From contig NZ_RZYA01000001.1 in NCBI RefSeq assembly GCF_004005495.1, positions 186,001 through 250,000 of the forward strand: 64,000 bases of DNA. Direction: 5' to 3'. The notes beneath the pieces were generated by a model. That model saw only the letters and a list, made by a program, of their open reading frames with translations, did not search any database and was not told where the DNA came from. Position numbers and translations under genes: made by a program. Shown piece by piece: positions 15,713-25,493 of this stretch. Numbering within the stretch: the first letter of the stretch is position 1; every line of letters begins with the position of its first letter. This DNA is from Streptomyces antnestii. Its GTDB lineage: Bacteria; Actinomycetota; Actinomycetes; Streptomycetales; Streptomycetaceae.

Positions 15713-16834
15713 GTGAATACGCGTATGCGTCGTGCGGCCGTAGCCATCTGCGCCACCACCATGGCCGTCTCCCTCGCGGCCTGCGGCAGCGCCAAGCAGT
15801 CCGGCGGCGGGGGCGAGAGCGGCAAGGCGAGCCCGAAGAAGGGTGACGCGCTGACGGTCGGCCTGCTCCTTCCGGAGAACCAGACCGCGCGCTACGAGAA
15901 GTTCGACAAGCCGATCATCGAGAAGCAGATAGCGACGCTGACGAACGGCAAGGGCAAGGTCGAGTACCTCAACGCCAAGCAGGACCCGTCCCTCCAGTCC
16001 CAGCAGATCGACACGATGATCACCAAGAAGGTCGACGTGCTGATCCTGGACGCGGTCGACTACAAGGCCGTCGCCAGCGGGGTGAAGAAGGCCAAGGACG
16101 CCGGCATCCCCGTCGTCGCGTACGACCGCCTGGCCGAGGGTCCGATCTCCGCCTACACCTCGTTCGACAACACCGAGGTCGGCAAGACCCAGGGCGAGGC
16201 CCTGCTCAAGGCCATGGGCGCCAAGGCCACCAAGAGCAGCAAGATCGTCATGATGAACGGCGCGATCACCGACCCGAACGCCAAGCAGTTCAAGGACGGC
16301 GCGCTCTCGGTGCTCAAGGACAAGGTGACCATCGCCAAGTCCTACGACACCAAGGAGTGGAAGCCGGAGAACGCCAACGCCAACATGGATGCCGCGATCT
16401 CCGCGGTCGGCAAGGACAAGATCGCCGGTGTCTACTCCGCCAACGACGGCATGGCGGGCGGCATCATCACCGCGCTCAAGGGCGCGGGCCTGAGCAAGCT
16501 CCCGCCGGTCACCGGCCAGGACGCCGAGCTCGCCGGTGTGCAGCGGATCGTCACGGGCGACCAGAACATGAGCGTCTTCAAGTCGTACCCGCAGGAGGCC
16601 GAGACCGTCGCCAAGATGGCCGTCGCCGTCGCCAAGGGCGAGAGCCTCGACTCCATCAAGACGGGCACCGTCGACAGCGGCACCGAGAAGGGCGTCCCGT
16701 CCGTGATCGTCCCGGTGGTCTCCCTGACCCAGGACAACATCAAGGACACGGTCATCAAGCAGGGCTACTACACCCTGGGCGAGATCTGCACGGCCAAGTA
16801 CAAGGCCGCCTGCGACAAGATCGGCCTCAAGTAA
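15713..16834 (+). CDS. xylF: Xylose-type ABC transporter, substrate-binding lipoprotein
   Basis: 373 residues. The signal peptide ends in the lipobox LAAC (about residues 21-24). The mature part is a periplasmic-binding-protein type I fold (Peripla_BP_4): TVGLLLPENQTARYEKFD, QQIDTMITKKVDVLILDAVDYKAV, GIPVVAYDRLAEGPISAYTSFDN and GVYSANDGMAGGIITALKGAG. GTG 15713 follows GGGAGG. It is the first gene of a three-gene pentose importer. A stable hairpin separates it from the ATPase gene, which should favour excess of binding protein. Confidence 0.9.
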   Translation: MNTRMRRAAVAICATTMAVSLAACGSAKQSGGGGESGKASPKKGDALTVGLLLPENQTARYEKFDKPIIEKQIATLTNGKGKVEYLNAKQDPSLQSQQIDTMITKKVDVLILDAVDYKAVASGVKKAKDAGIPVVAYDRLAEGPISAYTSFDNTEVGKTQGEALLKAMGAKATKSSKIVMMNGAITDPNAKQFKDGALSVLKDKVTIAKSYDTKEWKPENANANMDAAISAVGKDKIAGVYSANDGMAGGIITALKGAGLSKLPPVTGQDAELAGVQRIVTGDQNMSVFKSYPQEAETVAKMAVAVAKGESLDSIKTGTVDSGTEKGVPSVIVPVVSLTQDNIKDTVIKQGYYTLGEICTAKYKAACDKIGLK

Positions 16835-16917
16835 CCCGGGCCGCAGCCGCCTGCCGCAACTCCCTTGTCCTGCACGGGACATGAGCGCACCGTTGAGGAG
16901 CGCGCCCGTGTGAGCAC

Positions 16918-16970
16918 GTCCGGCGCCCCGTCGCCGACAGCCCCGCAGCTTCAACGGCGGGGCGCCGGAC
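16918..16970 (+). terminator. Hairpin in the xylF-xylG intercistronic gap
   Basis: GTCCGGCGCCCCG (16918-16930) pairs perfectly with 16958-16970; the loop is 27 nt. It lies in a 238-bp gap inside an otherwise compact operon. Such structures after binding-protein genes usually act as partial terminators or mRNA stabilisers. Confidence 0.6.
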
Positions 16971-17072
16971 GCAGTGACGTACGGCCCCCCCTTGCCGTAC
17001 GCACCCCCCAGTCCTCACTTCTGTTCAACCTCCCGCCGGGTCAGGCCTTCGGCGGCGAAGGAGATGGTTCAC

Positions 17073-17855
17073 GTGTCCGCTACGCCCGTGCTGGCGTTGC
17101 GCGGGGTCTCCAAGCGATTCGGTGCCGTCCAGGCGCTCACCGACGTAGAGCTTGAGGTCCACGCCGGTGAGGTGGTCGCCCTGGTCGGCGACAACGGCGC
17201 CGGAAAGTCCACCCTCGTCAAGACGATCGCCGGTGTGCACCCCATCGATGAGGGTGTCATCGAGTGGAACGGCAGCGCCGTCGCGGTCAACAAGCCGCAC
17301 GACGCCCAGAACCTCGGCATCGCGACCGTCTACCAGGACCTCGCGCTGTGCGACAACATCGACGTCGTCGGCAACCTCTTCCTGGGGCGTGAGATCAAGC
17401 GCCGCGGCGTCCTCGACGAGGTCGAGATGGAGCGCCGCGCCCGGGAACTGCTCGACACCCTGTCGATCCGCATCCCGAGCGTGCGCATCCCGATCGCCTC
17501 GCTCTCCGGCGGTCAGCGCCAGGTCGTGGCCATCGCCCGCTCCATGCTCGGCGAGCCCAGGCTCGTCATCCTCGACGAGCCCACCGCGGCGCTCGGCGTC
17601 GAGCAGACCGCGCAGGTCCTCGACCTCGTCGAGCGGCTGCGCGAGCGCGGCCACGCGGTCATCCTCATCAGCCACAACATGGCCGATGTGAAGGCCGTCG
17701 CCGACAAGGTCGCCGTCCTCCGGCTCGGCCGTAACAACGGCGTGTTCGACGTGCGGACCACGTCGCAGGAAGAGATCATCTCCGCCATCACCGGCGCCAC
17801 GGAAAACGCCGTGACCCGTCGAGCGGCGCGCACCAACGCGGAGGCTCAGAAGTGA
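17073..17855 (+). CDS. xylG: Sugar ABC transporter ATP-binding protein
   Basis: 260 residues, one nucleotide-binding domain: Walker A GDNGAGKST (about 37-45), Q loop YQDLAL, signature LSGGQRQ, Walker B RLVILDEPTAAL and H-loop ISHN. Enterobacterial XylG/RbsA proteins have two such domains; this is the half-size form common in actinobacteria and presumably dimerises. GTG 17073 is chosen because GAAGGAG ends 9 nt upstream; the in-frame ATG 17064 would overlap that site. It couples to the permease by a 4-bp overlap. Confidence 0.9.
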   Translation: MSATPVLALRGVSKRFGAVQALTDVELEVHAGEVVALVGDNGAGKSTLVKTIAGVHPIDEGVIEWNGSAVAVNKPHDAQNLGIATVYQDLALCDNIDVVGNLFLGREIKRRGVLDEVEMERRARELLDTLSIRIPSVRIPIASLSGGQRQVVAIARSMLGEPRLVILDEPTAALGVEQTAQVLDLVERLRERGHAVILISHNMADVKAVADKVAVLRLGRNNGVFDVRTTSQEEIISAITGATENAVTRRAARTNAEAQK

Positions 17856-19177
17856 GCATCGAAAAGTCGCCCGTGAGCGTCGGCAAGACCGACACAGCCA
17901 ACACAACCGGCAAGGCGCACGCCCCTGTGGACGCCCCGGCGGCCGCCGGTGACGCGACCGTCGCCATCGACCCCCGCCTCCTCGTGCGCGAGCAGGGATT
18001 CGCGGGCTACATCGGCGAGTTCAAGCGCAAGATGCGCGCCGGTGACCTCGGCGCGACGCCGGTCGTCATCGGCCTCATCGTCATCTGCGCGATCTTCCAG
18101 AGCCTGAACTCGGCGTTCCTGGGCGCGGAGAACCTCAACAACATCTTCGTCGCCATGGTCGCGACGGGCATGATGTCGGTCGGCATCATCTTCGTGCTGC
18201 TCCTCGGCGAGATCGACCTGTCGGTCGGCTCCGTCTCCGGTGTCTCCGCGGCGATCACCGCCGTCCTGAGCGTCACCCACGGCGTCAACGAGTGGCTCGC
18301 GGTCCTCGCCGCCCTCGCCGCCGGCGCCGTCATCGGCGCGCTGCACGGCTTCTTCTTCGCCCGGATCGGCGCGCCCGCCTTCGCCGTCACCCTGGCGGGC
18401 CTGCTGTTCTGGAACGGCTTCATGCTCCAGGTCCTGGGCTCCAACGGCACGATCAACATCGACGGGGAGGGCGTGGTCGGCAAGCTCACCACGTACTACT
18501 TCTCCGACATCGCCGCCGCCTACGGGCTCGCCGTCGTCGCGGTCGCCGGCTACTTCCTGTCGGCCTTCCTAGGCAACCGGCGCCGCGAGGCCGCCGGGAT
18601 CCCGTCCCGCCCGCTGAGCGAGATCGTGCTGCGCACGGCGCTGCTCGCCATCGCCGCCTTCGCCGTGGCGATCATGTTCAACCAGTACAAGGGCCTGCCG
18701 CTCGCGGTGCTGCTCTTCGCGATCGTCCTGGTCGCCACCGACTTCCTGCTGCGCCGTACCTCGTACGGCCGCAAGATCCTCGCGCTCGGCGGCAGCGTCG
18801 AGGCGTCGCGGCGTGCCGGTATCAACGTCACGGCGGTGCGGATCTCGGTCTTCGCCATCGCGGGCCTGTTCGCCTCGGTCGGCGGTCTCTTCTGGGCCTC
18901 CAAGATCGCGGCGGCCAACCAGAGCGCTGGCGCCGGCGACCTCCTGATGAACGTCATCGCGGCGGCCGTCATCGGCGGCACCAGCCTCTTCGGCGGCCGG
19001 GGCCGCACCTGGAACGCGCTGCTCGGTGTGCTCGTCATCACGTCGATCCAGTACGGCCTGGCCCTCCAGGGCATCGCCACGCCGATCCAGTACATGATCA
19101 CCGGCGGTGTGCTTCTCGCCACGGTCGTCATCGACTCGGTCACCCGCAAGACGCAGAAGTCGGCGGGCCGCGCGTGA
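17852..19177 (+). CDS. xylH: Xylose-type ABC transporter permease
   Basis: 441 residues of the BPD_transp_2 (RbsC/XylH) family. A hydrophilic N-terminal tail of about 65 residues precedes 10 or so membrane segments. Family motifs are GEIDLSVGSVSG, FGRRILALGGS-like YGRKILALGGSVEASRRAGINV, and AAVIGGTSLFGGRG. The GTG start overlaps the xylG stop (GTGA). It is the last gene of the operon, followed by two hairpins. Confidence 0.9.
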   Translation: MSIEKSPVSVGKTDTANTTGKAHAPVDAPAAAGDATVAIDPRLLVREQGFAGYIGEFKRKMRAGDLGATPVVIGLIVICAIFQSLNSAFLGAENLNNIFVAMVATGMMSVGIIFVLLLGEIDLSVGSVSGVSAAITAVLSVTHGVNEWLAVLAALAAGAVIGALHGFFFARIGAPAFAVTLAGLLFWNGFMLQVLGSNGTINIDGEGVVGKLTTYYFSDIAAAYGLAVVAVAGYFLSAFLGNRRREAAGIPSRPLSEIVLRTALLAIAAFAVAIMFNQYKGLPLAVLLFAIVLVATDFLLRRTSYGRKILALGGSVEASRRAGINVTAVRISVFAIAGLFASVGGLFWASKIAAANQSAGAGDLLMNVIAAAVIGGTSLFGGRGRTWNALLGVLVITSIQYGLALQGIATPIQYMITGGVLLATVVIDSVTRKTQKSAGRA

Positions 19178-19203
19178 GCGCTCCGCTCAGCCATGTGTGA
19201 TGT

Positions 19204-19255
19204 CTGCGGGCCGGTTGTGGCTGGTCGCGCAGTTCCCCGCGCCCCTTAGGGGCGC
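19204..19255. repeat. Streptomyces extragenic repeat (copy 1) with hairpin
   Basis: The segment 19204-19246 is, in reverse complement, nearly identical to 37088-37129. It contains CTGGTCGCGCAGTTCCCCG, a widespread Streptomyces intergenic element, and runs into a perfect 7-bp hairpin GCGCCCC-TTA-GGGGCGC (19239-19255). It lies after xylH and probably contributes to termination or mRNA stability. Confidence 0.7.
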
Positions 19256-19261
19256 GGGCTT

Positions 19262-19291
19262 GTGCCCGGTGTCTAGGGAGACGCCGGGCAC
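19262..19291 (+). terminator. Terminator of the xylFGH operon
   Basis: GTGCCCGGTGTCT (19262-19274) pairs with AGACGCCGGGCAC (19279-19291) with one wobble and a 4-nt loop: a strong intrinsic hairpin 85 bp after xylH. Confidence 0.8.
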
Positions 19292-19449
19292 AGGCATGCC
19301 CAGGCACCGTTTCCCGAACGCGCGTACCCCTCACGTGCGGCCGATCGCGTGACGTACGACGCACAGCCCGGGCGCGGCCCGCAAAGGCGGAACATTAGAC
19401 TCGACAGACCCGGCAAAAGCTCGAACAGCTCTATCGCAAGGAGGCACGG

Positions 19450-21375
19450 GTGCCGCTGCTGACCCGCATCACGGGACCGCGCGATCTGGACCGGCTCAGC
19501 CAGGAGCAGCTGGACCAGCTGGCCGGAGAGATCCGGACCTTCCTGGTCGACGCGGTATCCAAGACCGGCGGCCACCTCGGCCCCAACCTCGGCGTCGTCG
19601 AGCTGACCATCGCCCTGCACCGCGTCTTCGACTCGCCGAAGGACCGGGTGCTCTTCGACACCGGTCACCAGTCCTACGTGCACAAGCTGCTCACGGGCCG
19701 GCAGGACTTCGGCAGGCTGCGCACCAAGGGCGGCCTGTCCGGCTACCCCTCGCGCGCCGAGTCCGAGCACGACGTGATCGAGAACTCGCACGCCTCCACG
19801 GTCCTCGGCTGGGCCGACGGCCTCGCCAAGGCGAACGAGGTGCGCGGCAAGGACGACCACGTCGTCGCCGTGATCGGTGACGGAGCCCTCACCGGCGGCA
19901 TGGCCTGGGAGGCCCTGAACAACATCGCGGCCGCCAAGGACCGCCCCCTCGTGATCGTCGTGAACGACAACGAGCGCTCGTACGCCCCCACCATCGGCGG
20001 CCTCGCCAACCACCTGGCCACCCTGCGCACCACCGACGGCTACGAGCGGTTCCTGGCCCGCGGCAAGGACCTCCTGGAGCGCACGCCCGTCGTCGGCAGG
20101 CCGCTCTACGAGACCCTGCACGGCGCCAAGAAGGGCCTCAAGGACTTCATCGCCCCGCAGGGCATGTTCGAGGACCTCGGCCTCAAGTACGTCGGCCCCA
20201 TCGACGGCCACGACATCGAGGCCCTGGAGTCGGCGCTCGCCCGCGCCAAGCGCTTCGGCGGCCCGGTCATCGTGCACTGCCTCACCGAGAAGGGCCGCGG
20301 CTACAAGCCCGCCGAGCAGGACGAGGCCGACCGCTTCCACGGCATCGGCCCGATCCACCCCGACACCGGCCTGCCCATCAAGGCGTCGGCCGCCAGCTGG
20401 ACGTCCGTCTTCGGTGACGAGATGGTCAAGCTCGGCCACGACCGCGACGACGTCGTCGCGATCACCGCCGCGATGCTCCAGCCCGTCGGTCTGAAGAAGT
20501 TCGCCGACGCGTTTCCGGACCGCATCTACGACGTCGGCATCGCCGAGCAGCACGCCGCCACCTCGGCCGCGGGCCTCGCGACCGGCGGCGTGCACCCGGT
20601 CTTCGCGGTCTACGCCACGTTCCTCAACCGCGCCTTCGACCAGGTCCTCATGGACGTCGCGCTGCACAAGTGCGGCGTCACCTTCGTCCTGGACCGGGCC
20701 GGCGTCACGGGTGACGACGGCGCCTCGCACAACGGCATGTGGGACATGTCCATGCTCCAGGTCGTCCCCGGCCTGCGCCTGGCCGCCCCGCGCGACGCCG
20801 AGCAGCTGCGCGCCCAGCTGCGCGAGGCCGTCGAGGTCGACGACGCACCGACCGTCGTCCGCTACTCGAAGGGTGTCGTCGGACCGGCCGTCCCGGCCGT
20901 CGGCAAGATCGGCGGCATGGACGTGCTGCGCAAGCCGTCGGTGGCCAAGCCGGACGTCCTCCTGGTCTCCGTGGGGGCGCTCGCCCCGATGTGCCTGGAG
21001 ATCGCCGGGCTCCTGGACAGGCAGGGCATCACCACGACCGTCGTCGACCCGCGCTGGGTCAAGCCGGTCGACGAGGCGCTCGCCCCGCTCGCCGAGCAGC
21101 ACCGCGTCGTCGTCACCGTCGAGGACAACTCCCGGGTGGGCGGGGTCGGTTCGGCGATCGCGCAGGCTCTGCGCGACGCGGGCGTCGACGTGCCGCTGCG
21201 TGACTTCGGCATCCCGCCGCGCTTCCTCGACCATGCCTCGCGCAAGGAGATCATGGCCGAGATCGGCCTCACGGCCCCCGACATCGCACGTCAGGTCACC
21301 GGCCTGGTCGCCAAGCTGGACGGCCGTTTCGAGCGCGCCACGGCCACGGACGCGGTACAGCCCGCGCGCGACTGA
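19450..21375 (+). CDS. dxs: 1-deoxy-D-xylulose-5-phosphate synthase
   Basis: 641 residues, full length. It condenses pyruvate and glyceraldehyde 3-phosphate, the first step of the MEP isoprenoid pathway, in the cytosol. Transketolase-type thiamine-pyrophosphate motif [16 protein letters not shown] is near residue 142, with N-terminal [18 protein letters not shown], pyrimidine-domain [15 protein letters not shown] and [15 protein letters not shown], and the C-terminal transketolase domain after about 490. GTG 19450 has AAGGAGG 7 nt upstream. TAGACT at 19396-19401 is a possible -10. A hairpin at 21407-21447 terminates it. Confidence 0.97.
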   Translation: MPLLTRITGPRDLDRLSQEQLDQLAGEIRTFLVDAVSKTGGHLGPNLGVVELTIALHRVFDSPKDRVLFDTGHQSYVHKLLTGRQDFGRLRTKGGLSGYPSRAESEHDVIENSHASTVLGWADGLAKANEVRGKDDHVVAVIGDGALTGGMAWEALNNIAAAKDRPLVIVVNDNERSYAPTIGGLANHLATLRTTDGYERFLARGKDLLERTPVVGRPLYETLHGAKKGLKDFIAPQGMFEDLGLKYVGPIDGHDIEALESALARAKRFGGPVIVHCLTEKGRGYKPAEQDEADRFHGIGPIHPDTGLPIKASAASWTSVFGDEMVKLGHDRDDVVAITAAMLQPVGLKKFADAFPDRIYDVGIAEQHAATSAAGLATGGVHPVFAVYATFLNRAFDQVLMDVALHKCGVTFVLDRAGVTGDDGASHNGMWDMSMLQVVPGLRLAAPRDAEQLRAQLREAVEVDDAPTVVRYSKGVVGPAVPAVGKIGGMDVLRKPSVAKPDVLLVSVGALAPMCLEIAGLLDRQGITTTVVDPRWVKPVDEALAPLAEQHRVVVTVEDNSRVGGVGSAIAQALRDAGVDVPLRDFGIPPRFLDHASRKEIMAEIGLTAPDIARQVTGLVAKLDGRFERATATDAVQPARD

Positions 21376-21406
21376 CGCCTCTGCTGCCTCTGCTCCATAG
21401 GCCGTT

Positions 21407-21447
21407 GGGCCGGTTCCGGCACCCTGTACGGGTGGTGGAACCGGCCC
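21407..21447 (+). terminator. Terminator of dxs
   Basis: GGGCCGGTTCC (21407-21417) pairs perfectly with GGAACCGGCCC (21437-21447), with extra pairing inside the loop (CACC with GGTG). Confidence 0.8.
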
Positions 21448-21532
21448 ATTCGCGTGAATCGACTCATGTCGGGGCATACGCACTCCACGCCCCCTCGATC
21501 ATGTCGAGGACGTCAAGCGTGGAGGTAGCCCC

Positions 21533-23017
21533 GTGAGCAGCACCCTCTTCAGAACGAAGAAGGTCGAACAGTCGATCTCGGACACTGAGGAGCCGGAACA
21601 CGCACTCAAGAAGTCCCTGTCCGCTCTGGACCTCACTGTGTTCGGCGTCGGCGTCATCATCGGCACCGGCATCTTCGTCCTCACCGGCAAGGTCGCCAAG
21701 GAGAACGCGGGCCCGGCCGTGTCCCTCGGGTTCGTCGTGGCGGGCATCGCCTGCGGCCTCGCGGCGCTCTGCTACGCCGAGTTCGCGTCCACGGTCCCCG
21801 TCGCCGGATCCGCGTACACCTTCTCGTACGCGTCGCTCGGTGAACTGCCCGCCTGGATCATCGGCTGGGACCTGGTCCTGGAGTTCGCGCTCGGCACGGC
21901 GGTGGTCGCCGTCGGCTGGGCGGGCTACATCCGCTCCCTGATGGACAACGCCGGCTGGCACATGCCCGCAAACCTGGGCGGACGGGACGGCGCCTCGGGG
22001 TTCGGCTTCGACATCCTCGCCGCCGCCCTGGTCCTCGTCCTCACCGCCATCCTCGTCGTCGGGATGAAGCTCTCCGCCCGCGTCACCACGGTCGTCGTCG
22101 CGATCAAGGTGACCGTCGTCATGATCGTGATCATCGCGGGGGCCTTCTTCATCAACGGCGACAACTACAAGCCGTTCATCCCCACGGCGCAGCCGCAGAC
22201 GGCGGGCAGCAGCCTCCAGTCACCCCTGGTCCAGCTGATGTTCGGTTACGCCCCCACCAACTTCGGCGTGATGGGCATCTTCACCGCCGCCTCCGTCGTC
22301 TTCTTCGCCTTCATCGGCTTCGACGTCGTGGCCACCGCGGCCGAGGAGACGAAGAACCCGCAGCGCGACATGCCGCGCGGCATCCTCGGCTCCCTCGTCA
22401 TCTGCACCACGCTCTACGTCCTCGTGTCGATCGTCGTCACGGGCATGCAGAAGTACAGCGAACTGTCGATCGACGCACCGCTCGCGGACGCGTTCAAGGC
22501 CACCGGGCACCCCTGGTACGCGGGTGTCATCAGCTTCGGCGCCGCGGTCGGCCTGACGACGGTCTGCCTGATCCTCCTCCTCGGCCAGACCCGGGTGTTC
22601 TTCGCGATGAGCCGCGACGGGCTGCTGCCCCGCTTCTTCTCCGTCGTCCACCCGAAGTTCAAGACGCCGTACCGGCCGACGATCCTGCTCGGCGTGATCA
22701 TCGCGATCCTGGCGGGCTTCACCAGCCTCAGCGCACTCGCGGAACTGGTGAACATCGGCACGCTCTTCGCCTTCGTCGTGGTCGCGCTCGGCGTCATCAT
22801 CCTCCGCCGCACCCGCCCCGACCTGCACCGCGCCTTCCGCACCCCACTGGTCCCGCTGGTCCCGATCCTGTCGGTCCTCGCGTCCCTGTGGCTGATGCTG
22901 AACCTGCCGGCCGAGACCTGGGTCCGCTTCGCCATCTGGATGGTCATCGGCTTCGTCATCTACTTCGCGTACGGGCGGTCACACAGCCGGCTGGGGCGGG
23001 GGGAGAAGGAAGAGTAG
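21533..23017 (+). CDS. APC-superfamily amino acid permease
   Basis: 494 residues with about 12 membrane segments. The N-terminal substrate-binding helix is typical of cationic-amino-acid-transporter-like proteins: LSALDLTVFGVGVIIGTGIFVLTGKVA (about 31-57). Further motifs are FFAFIGFDVVATAAEETKNPQRDMPRGI and RVFFAMSRDGLLP. Substrate is probably an amino acid or polyamine. GTG 21533 follows GGAGGTAG. A hairpin at the stop codon (23017-23052) terminates it, convergent with the LCP gene. Confidence 0.9.
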   Translation: MSSTLFRTKKVEQSISDTEEPEHALKKSLSALDLTVFGVGVIIGTGIFVLTGKVAKENAGPAVSLGFVVAGIACGLAALCYAEFASTVPVAGSAYTFSYASLGELPAWIIGWDLVLEFALGTAVVAVGWAGYIRSLMDNAGWHMPANLGGRDGASGFGFDILAAALVLVLTAILVVGMKLSARVTTVVVAIKVTVVMIVIIAGAFFINGDNYKPFIPTAQPQTAGSSLQSPLVQLMFGYAPTNFGVMGIFTAASVVFFAFIGFDVVATAAEETKNPQRDMPRGILGSLVICTTLYVLVSIVVTGMQKYSELSIDAPLADAFKATGHPWYAGVISFGAAVGLTTVCLILLLGQTRVFFAMSRDGLLPRFFSVVHPKFKTPYRPTILLGVIIAILAGFTSLSALAELVNIGTLFAFVVVALGVIILRRTRPDLHRAFRTPLVPLVPILSVLASLWLMLNLPAETWVRFAIWMVIGFVIYFAYGRSHSRLGRGEKEE

Positions 23018-23114
23018 GGACCCTCGACCACCAGGACCAGTTCGAGGGGCCCGACGCGTTCGGGCAGCCCGGTGGCCAGCAACCGTCCGGCGCGGAACCG
23101 ACGACGTTCGCGCC
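23017..23114. terminator. Two hairpins between convergent permease and LCP genes
   Basis: GGGACCCTCGA (23017-23027) pairs with TCGAGGGGCCC (23042-23052), one mismatch. A second stem (23089-23098 with 23106-23114, one bulge) lies nearer the LCP stop and would serve the minus strand. Confidence 0.65.
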
Positions 23115-23142
23115 GTCGGTGATCACGCGTGGAGAGGATGGC

Positions 23143-24246
23143 TCAACCGCCCGTGGCGGGCGACTTCTTGGCGGACTCGGGGATGTCGTCGTCGGAGCGG
23201 ATCGCCTTCCACAGAGTCGAGGCCTGCGGCTCCGCGGCGACCACCCGGTTGGGGTCGGTCTTGTCGTACGCCACCGGCAGCATGATCGTCTCCATGGTGG
23301 AGGGATCGACCCCGTTCATGCTGCGGGCGAACTTGGCCAGCTTCGTCAGGGACGCCAGCTGGGAATCGGTGGTGAGCGACTCGGTGAGCTTGTCGGCGAT
23401 CTTGAAGGACTTCGTGGGGCTGCCCAGCAGGTCCTGCTTCTTGATCTCGCTCAACAGGGCGATCATGAACTGCTGTTGGAGCCCGATGCGGCCGAGGTCG
23501 CTGCCGTCGCCGATGCCGTGCCGCGTCCGCACGAACGCGAGGGACTGGGTGCCGTCGAGCTTGTGGGTGCCCGCGCTCAGGTCCAGGCCGCTGGACGTGT
23601 CGTGGATCGGCTTGTCGACGGTGACGGTGACGCCGCCTATCGCGTCCACGAGCCCCTTGAAGCCCGCGAAGTCGATCTCCATGAAGTGGTCCATGCGCAC
23701 GCCGGACATCTGCTCGACCGTCTTGACCACACAGGCCGGACCGGCCAGCGAGTACACGGAGTTGAACATCACGCGCTTCGCCGACGGGAGGGTGGAGCCG
23801 TCCGACTTGGTGCACTCGGGGCGCGTGACCAGGGTGTCGCGCGGGATGCTCACCGCGGTGGCCCGGGTGCGGCCCTCGGGTATGTGCATCACGAGGGCGG
23901 TGTCGGAGCGTGCGCCGGCGACCTTGCCGGTGCCGAGGTCCGCGTTGGCTCCCGCCCGCGAGTCCGAGCCGAGCACCAGGATGTTCTGGCCGGACGTGGG
24001 CAGCTTCTCGGGGCGGTTCTTGCCGAGCGCCTCGTCCAGGTCGACGCCCTTGATGTTGCTGTTGAGGTCGCTGTAGAGCCACCATCCCGTGCCGCCCGCG
24101 GCCAGCACCAGAATCACCAGCGCCAGCAGGATCTTCCGGCCCGTCCGGCGTCGTCCGGTGCGCTCCCGCTTCCGTCCCCGGCTCGCGCGGCCCCCGTGGG
24201 AGGATCCGCCGGAGCTGCTGCGCTGGGGCGTCGAGACATGGCTCAT
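23143..24246 (-). CDS. LytR-CpsA-Psr (LCP) family glycopolymer ligase
   Basis: 367 residues. A basic cytoplasmic N-terminus (about 1-38) is followed by one membrane segment (KILLALVILVLAAGGTGWWLY) and the extracellular LCP domain: NILVLGSDSRAG, SDTALVMHIPEGRTRATAVSIPRDTLV, and FVRTRHGIGDGSDLGRIGLQQQF. LCP enzymes transfer undecaprenyl-linked glycopolymers onto peptidoglycan at the cell surface. It lies at the edge of a wall-glycopolymer cluster (24427-37075) and is a good candidate for its attachment step. ATG 24246 has AGG just upstream. A TATAGT -10-like box is at 24348-24353 (minus strand). Confidence 0.92.
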   Translation of the reverse strand: MSHVSTPQRSSSGGSSHGGRASRGRKRERTGRRRTGRKILLALVILVLAAGGTGWWLYSDLNSNIKGVDLDEALGKNRPEKLPTSGQNILVLGSDSRAGANADLGTGKVAGARSDTALVMHIPEGRTRATAVSIPRDTLVTRPECTKSDGSTLPSAKRVMFNSVYSLAGPACVVKTVEQMSGVRMDHFMEIDFAGFKGLVDAIGGVTVTVDKPIHDTSSGLDLSAGTHKLDGTQSLAFVRTRHGIGDGSDLGRIGLQQQFMIALLSEIKKQDLLGSPTKSFKIADKLTESLTTDSQLASLTKLAKFARSMNGVDPSTMETIMLPVAYDKTDPNRVVAAEPQASTLWKAIRSDDDIPESAKKSPATGG

Positions 24247-24414
24247 CCTGCCTGAGTCCTCGCTTGTCGTGCCCCGGAGGGCGGTGATTGACGGTGTGGG
24301 ACTCGGGTGGGGGGGTGCCGGTCCGTGTGCTGCCTGACTGAGCCAGCACTATAGACACGCGCTCGGCGGTTCATGCTCGCAAAGTGATGTTTTCATGAAC
24401 GTGAGTGCAAGAAA

Positions 24415-24427
24415 TAGTATGCGGCCA
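24415..24427 (+). promoter_or_regulatory. Candidate leaderless promoter of galE
   Basis: TAGTAT at 24415-24420 is a good -10 and would place the transcription start at the A of the ATG (24427). No Shine-Dalgarno is seen before that ATG, fitting a leaderless mRNA. No convincing -35 is visible. Confidence 0.35.
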
Positions 24428-25413
24428 TGACTTGGTTGATCACGGGTGGGGCGGGGTTCATCGGGGCGCACGTCGTGCGCACGATGCTGGCGGCGGGTGA
24501 ATCGGTCGCTGTGTACGACGATCTGTCGACCGGTGACGCCGGTCGCGTTCCGGAGGGTGTGCCCTTCGTCAAGGGGTCCGTCCTGGACGGTGAGTTGCTC
24601 CGGCACACCCTGTCCGACCTGCGTATCTCAGGTGTCGTCCACCTCGCCGCCAAGAAGCAGGTGGCGGAGTCGGTCGAGCGCCCCCTGTACTACTACCGCG
24701 AGAACGTCCACGGCCTGCAGACGCTTCTGGGGGCAGCCGCCGGAACCGGCGTGCAGCACTTCCTCTTCTCCTCCTCGGCGGCCGTCTACGGCATGCCCGA
24801 CGTGAACCTGGTCACGGAAGACACCCCCTGTGCCCCCATCAACCCCTACGGCGAGACGAAGTTGGCCGGTGAATGGATGGTGCGGGCGGCGGGCGCGGCC
24901 CACGGCATGACCACGGCATCCCTGCGTTACTTCAACGTCGCGGGCGCGGCCGACGAACAGCTCGCGGACACCGGGGTCTTCAACCTGATCCCGATGGTCT
25001 TCGAGAAGCTCACCGCCGGCGCCGCCCCGGTGATCTTCGGTGACGACTACGACACCGAGGACGGCACCTGCGTACGTGACTTCATCCATGTCGAGGACAT
25101 CGCCTCCGCTCACCTGGCCGCGGCGCGAGCCCTGACGTCCAGGGCGCCGGGCAGCGCTCTGACGGTCAACATCGGCCGCGGGGAGGGTGTCTCCGTGCGC
25201 GAGATGATCGAGCTGATCGGCGAGGTGACCGGCTACGGCGCCGACGCCGCACCGGTGAGCGCCGCCCGCAGGGCCGGCGACCCGGCCAGGGTCGTCGCCG
25301 CGGCCGACCGCATCCGCACGGAGTTCGGCTGGAGCGCCCGCCACGATGCCCGCGCGATGGTGGAGTCCGCCTGGGCCGGCTGGTGCCTGCGTCATCCGGA
25401 GGCTCGCCGCTGA
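24427..25413 (+). CDS. galE: UDP-glucose 4-epimerase-like SDR enzyme
   Basis: 328 residues of the extended SDR family. NAD-binding motif TGGAGFIGAHVV (about 6-17), catalytic SSSAAVYG region and YxxxK as YGETK (about 142-146), then RYFNVAGA and CVRDFIHVEDIA, the latter typical of GalE. It interconverts UDP-glucose/galactose or the N-acetyl forms. Divergent from the LCP gene and upstream of a glycopolymer polymerase, it probably supplies a nucleotide sugar for that polymer; a housekeeping GalE role is also possible. Confidence 0.87.
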   Translation: MTWLITGGAGFIGAHVVRTMLAAGESVAVYDDLSTGDAGRVPEGVPFVKGSVLDGELLRHTLSDLRISGVVHLAAKKQVAESVERPLYYYRENVHGLQTLLGAAAGTGVQHFLFSSSAAVYGMPDVNLVTEDTPCAPINPYGETKLAGEWMVRAAGAAHGMTTASLRYFNVAGAADEQLADTGVFNLIPMVFEKLTAGAAPVIFGDDYDTEDGTCVRDFIHVEDIASAHLAAARALTSRAPGSALTVNIGRGEGVSVREMIELIGEVTGYGADAAPVSAARRAGDPARVVAAADRIRTEFGWSARHDARAMVESAWAGWCLRHPEARR

Positions 25414-25493
25414 CGTCCGGCGGTGAACTTATGATGCAACGTCGCAGCCCCGGCCGGACCGGGCCGGCGTACAGGGAAGGATGACGACGGACC

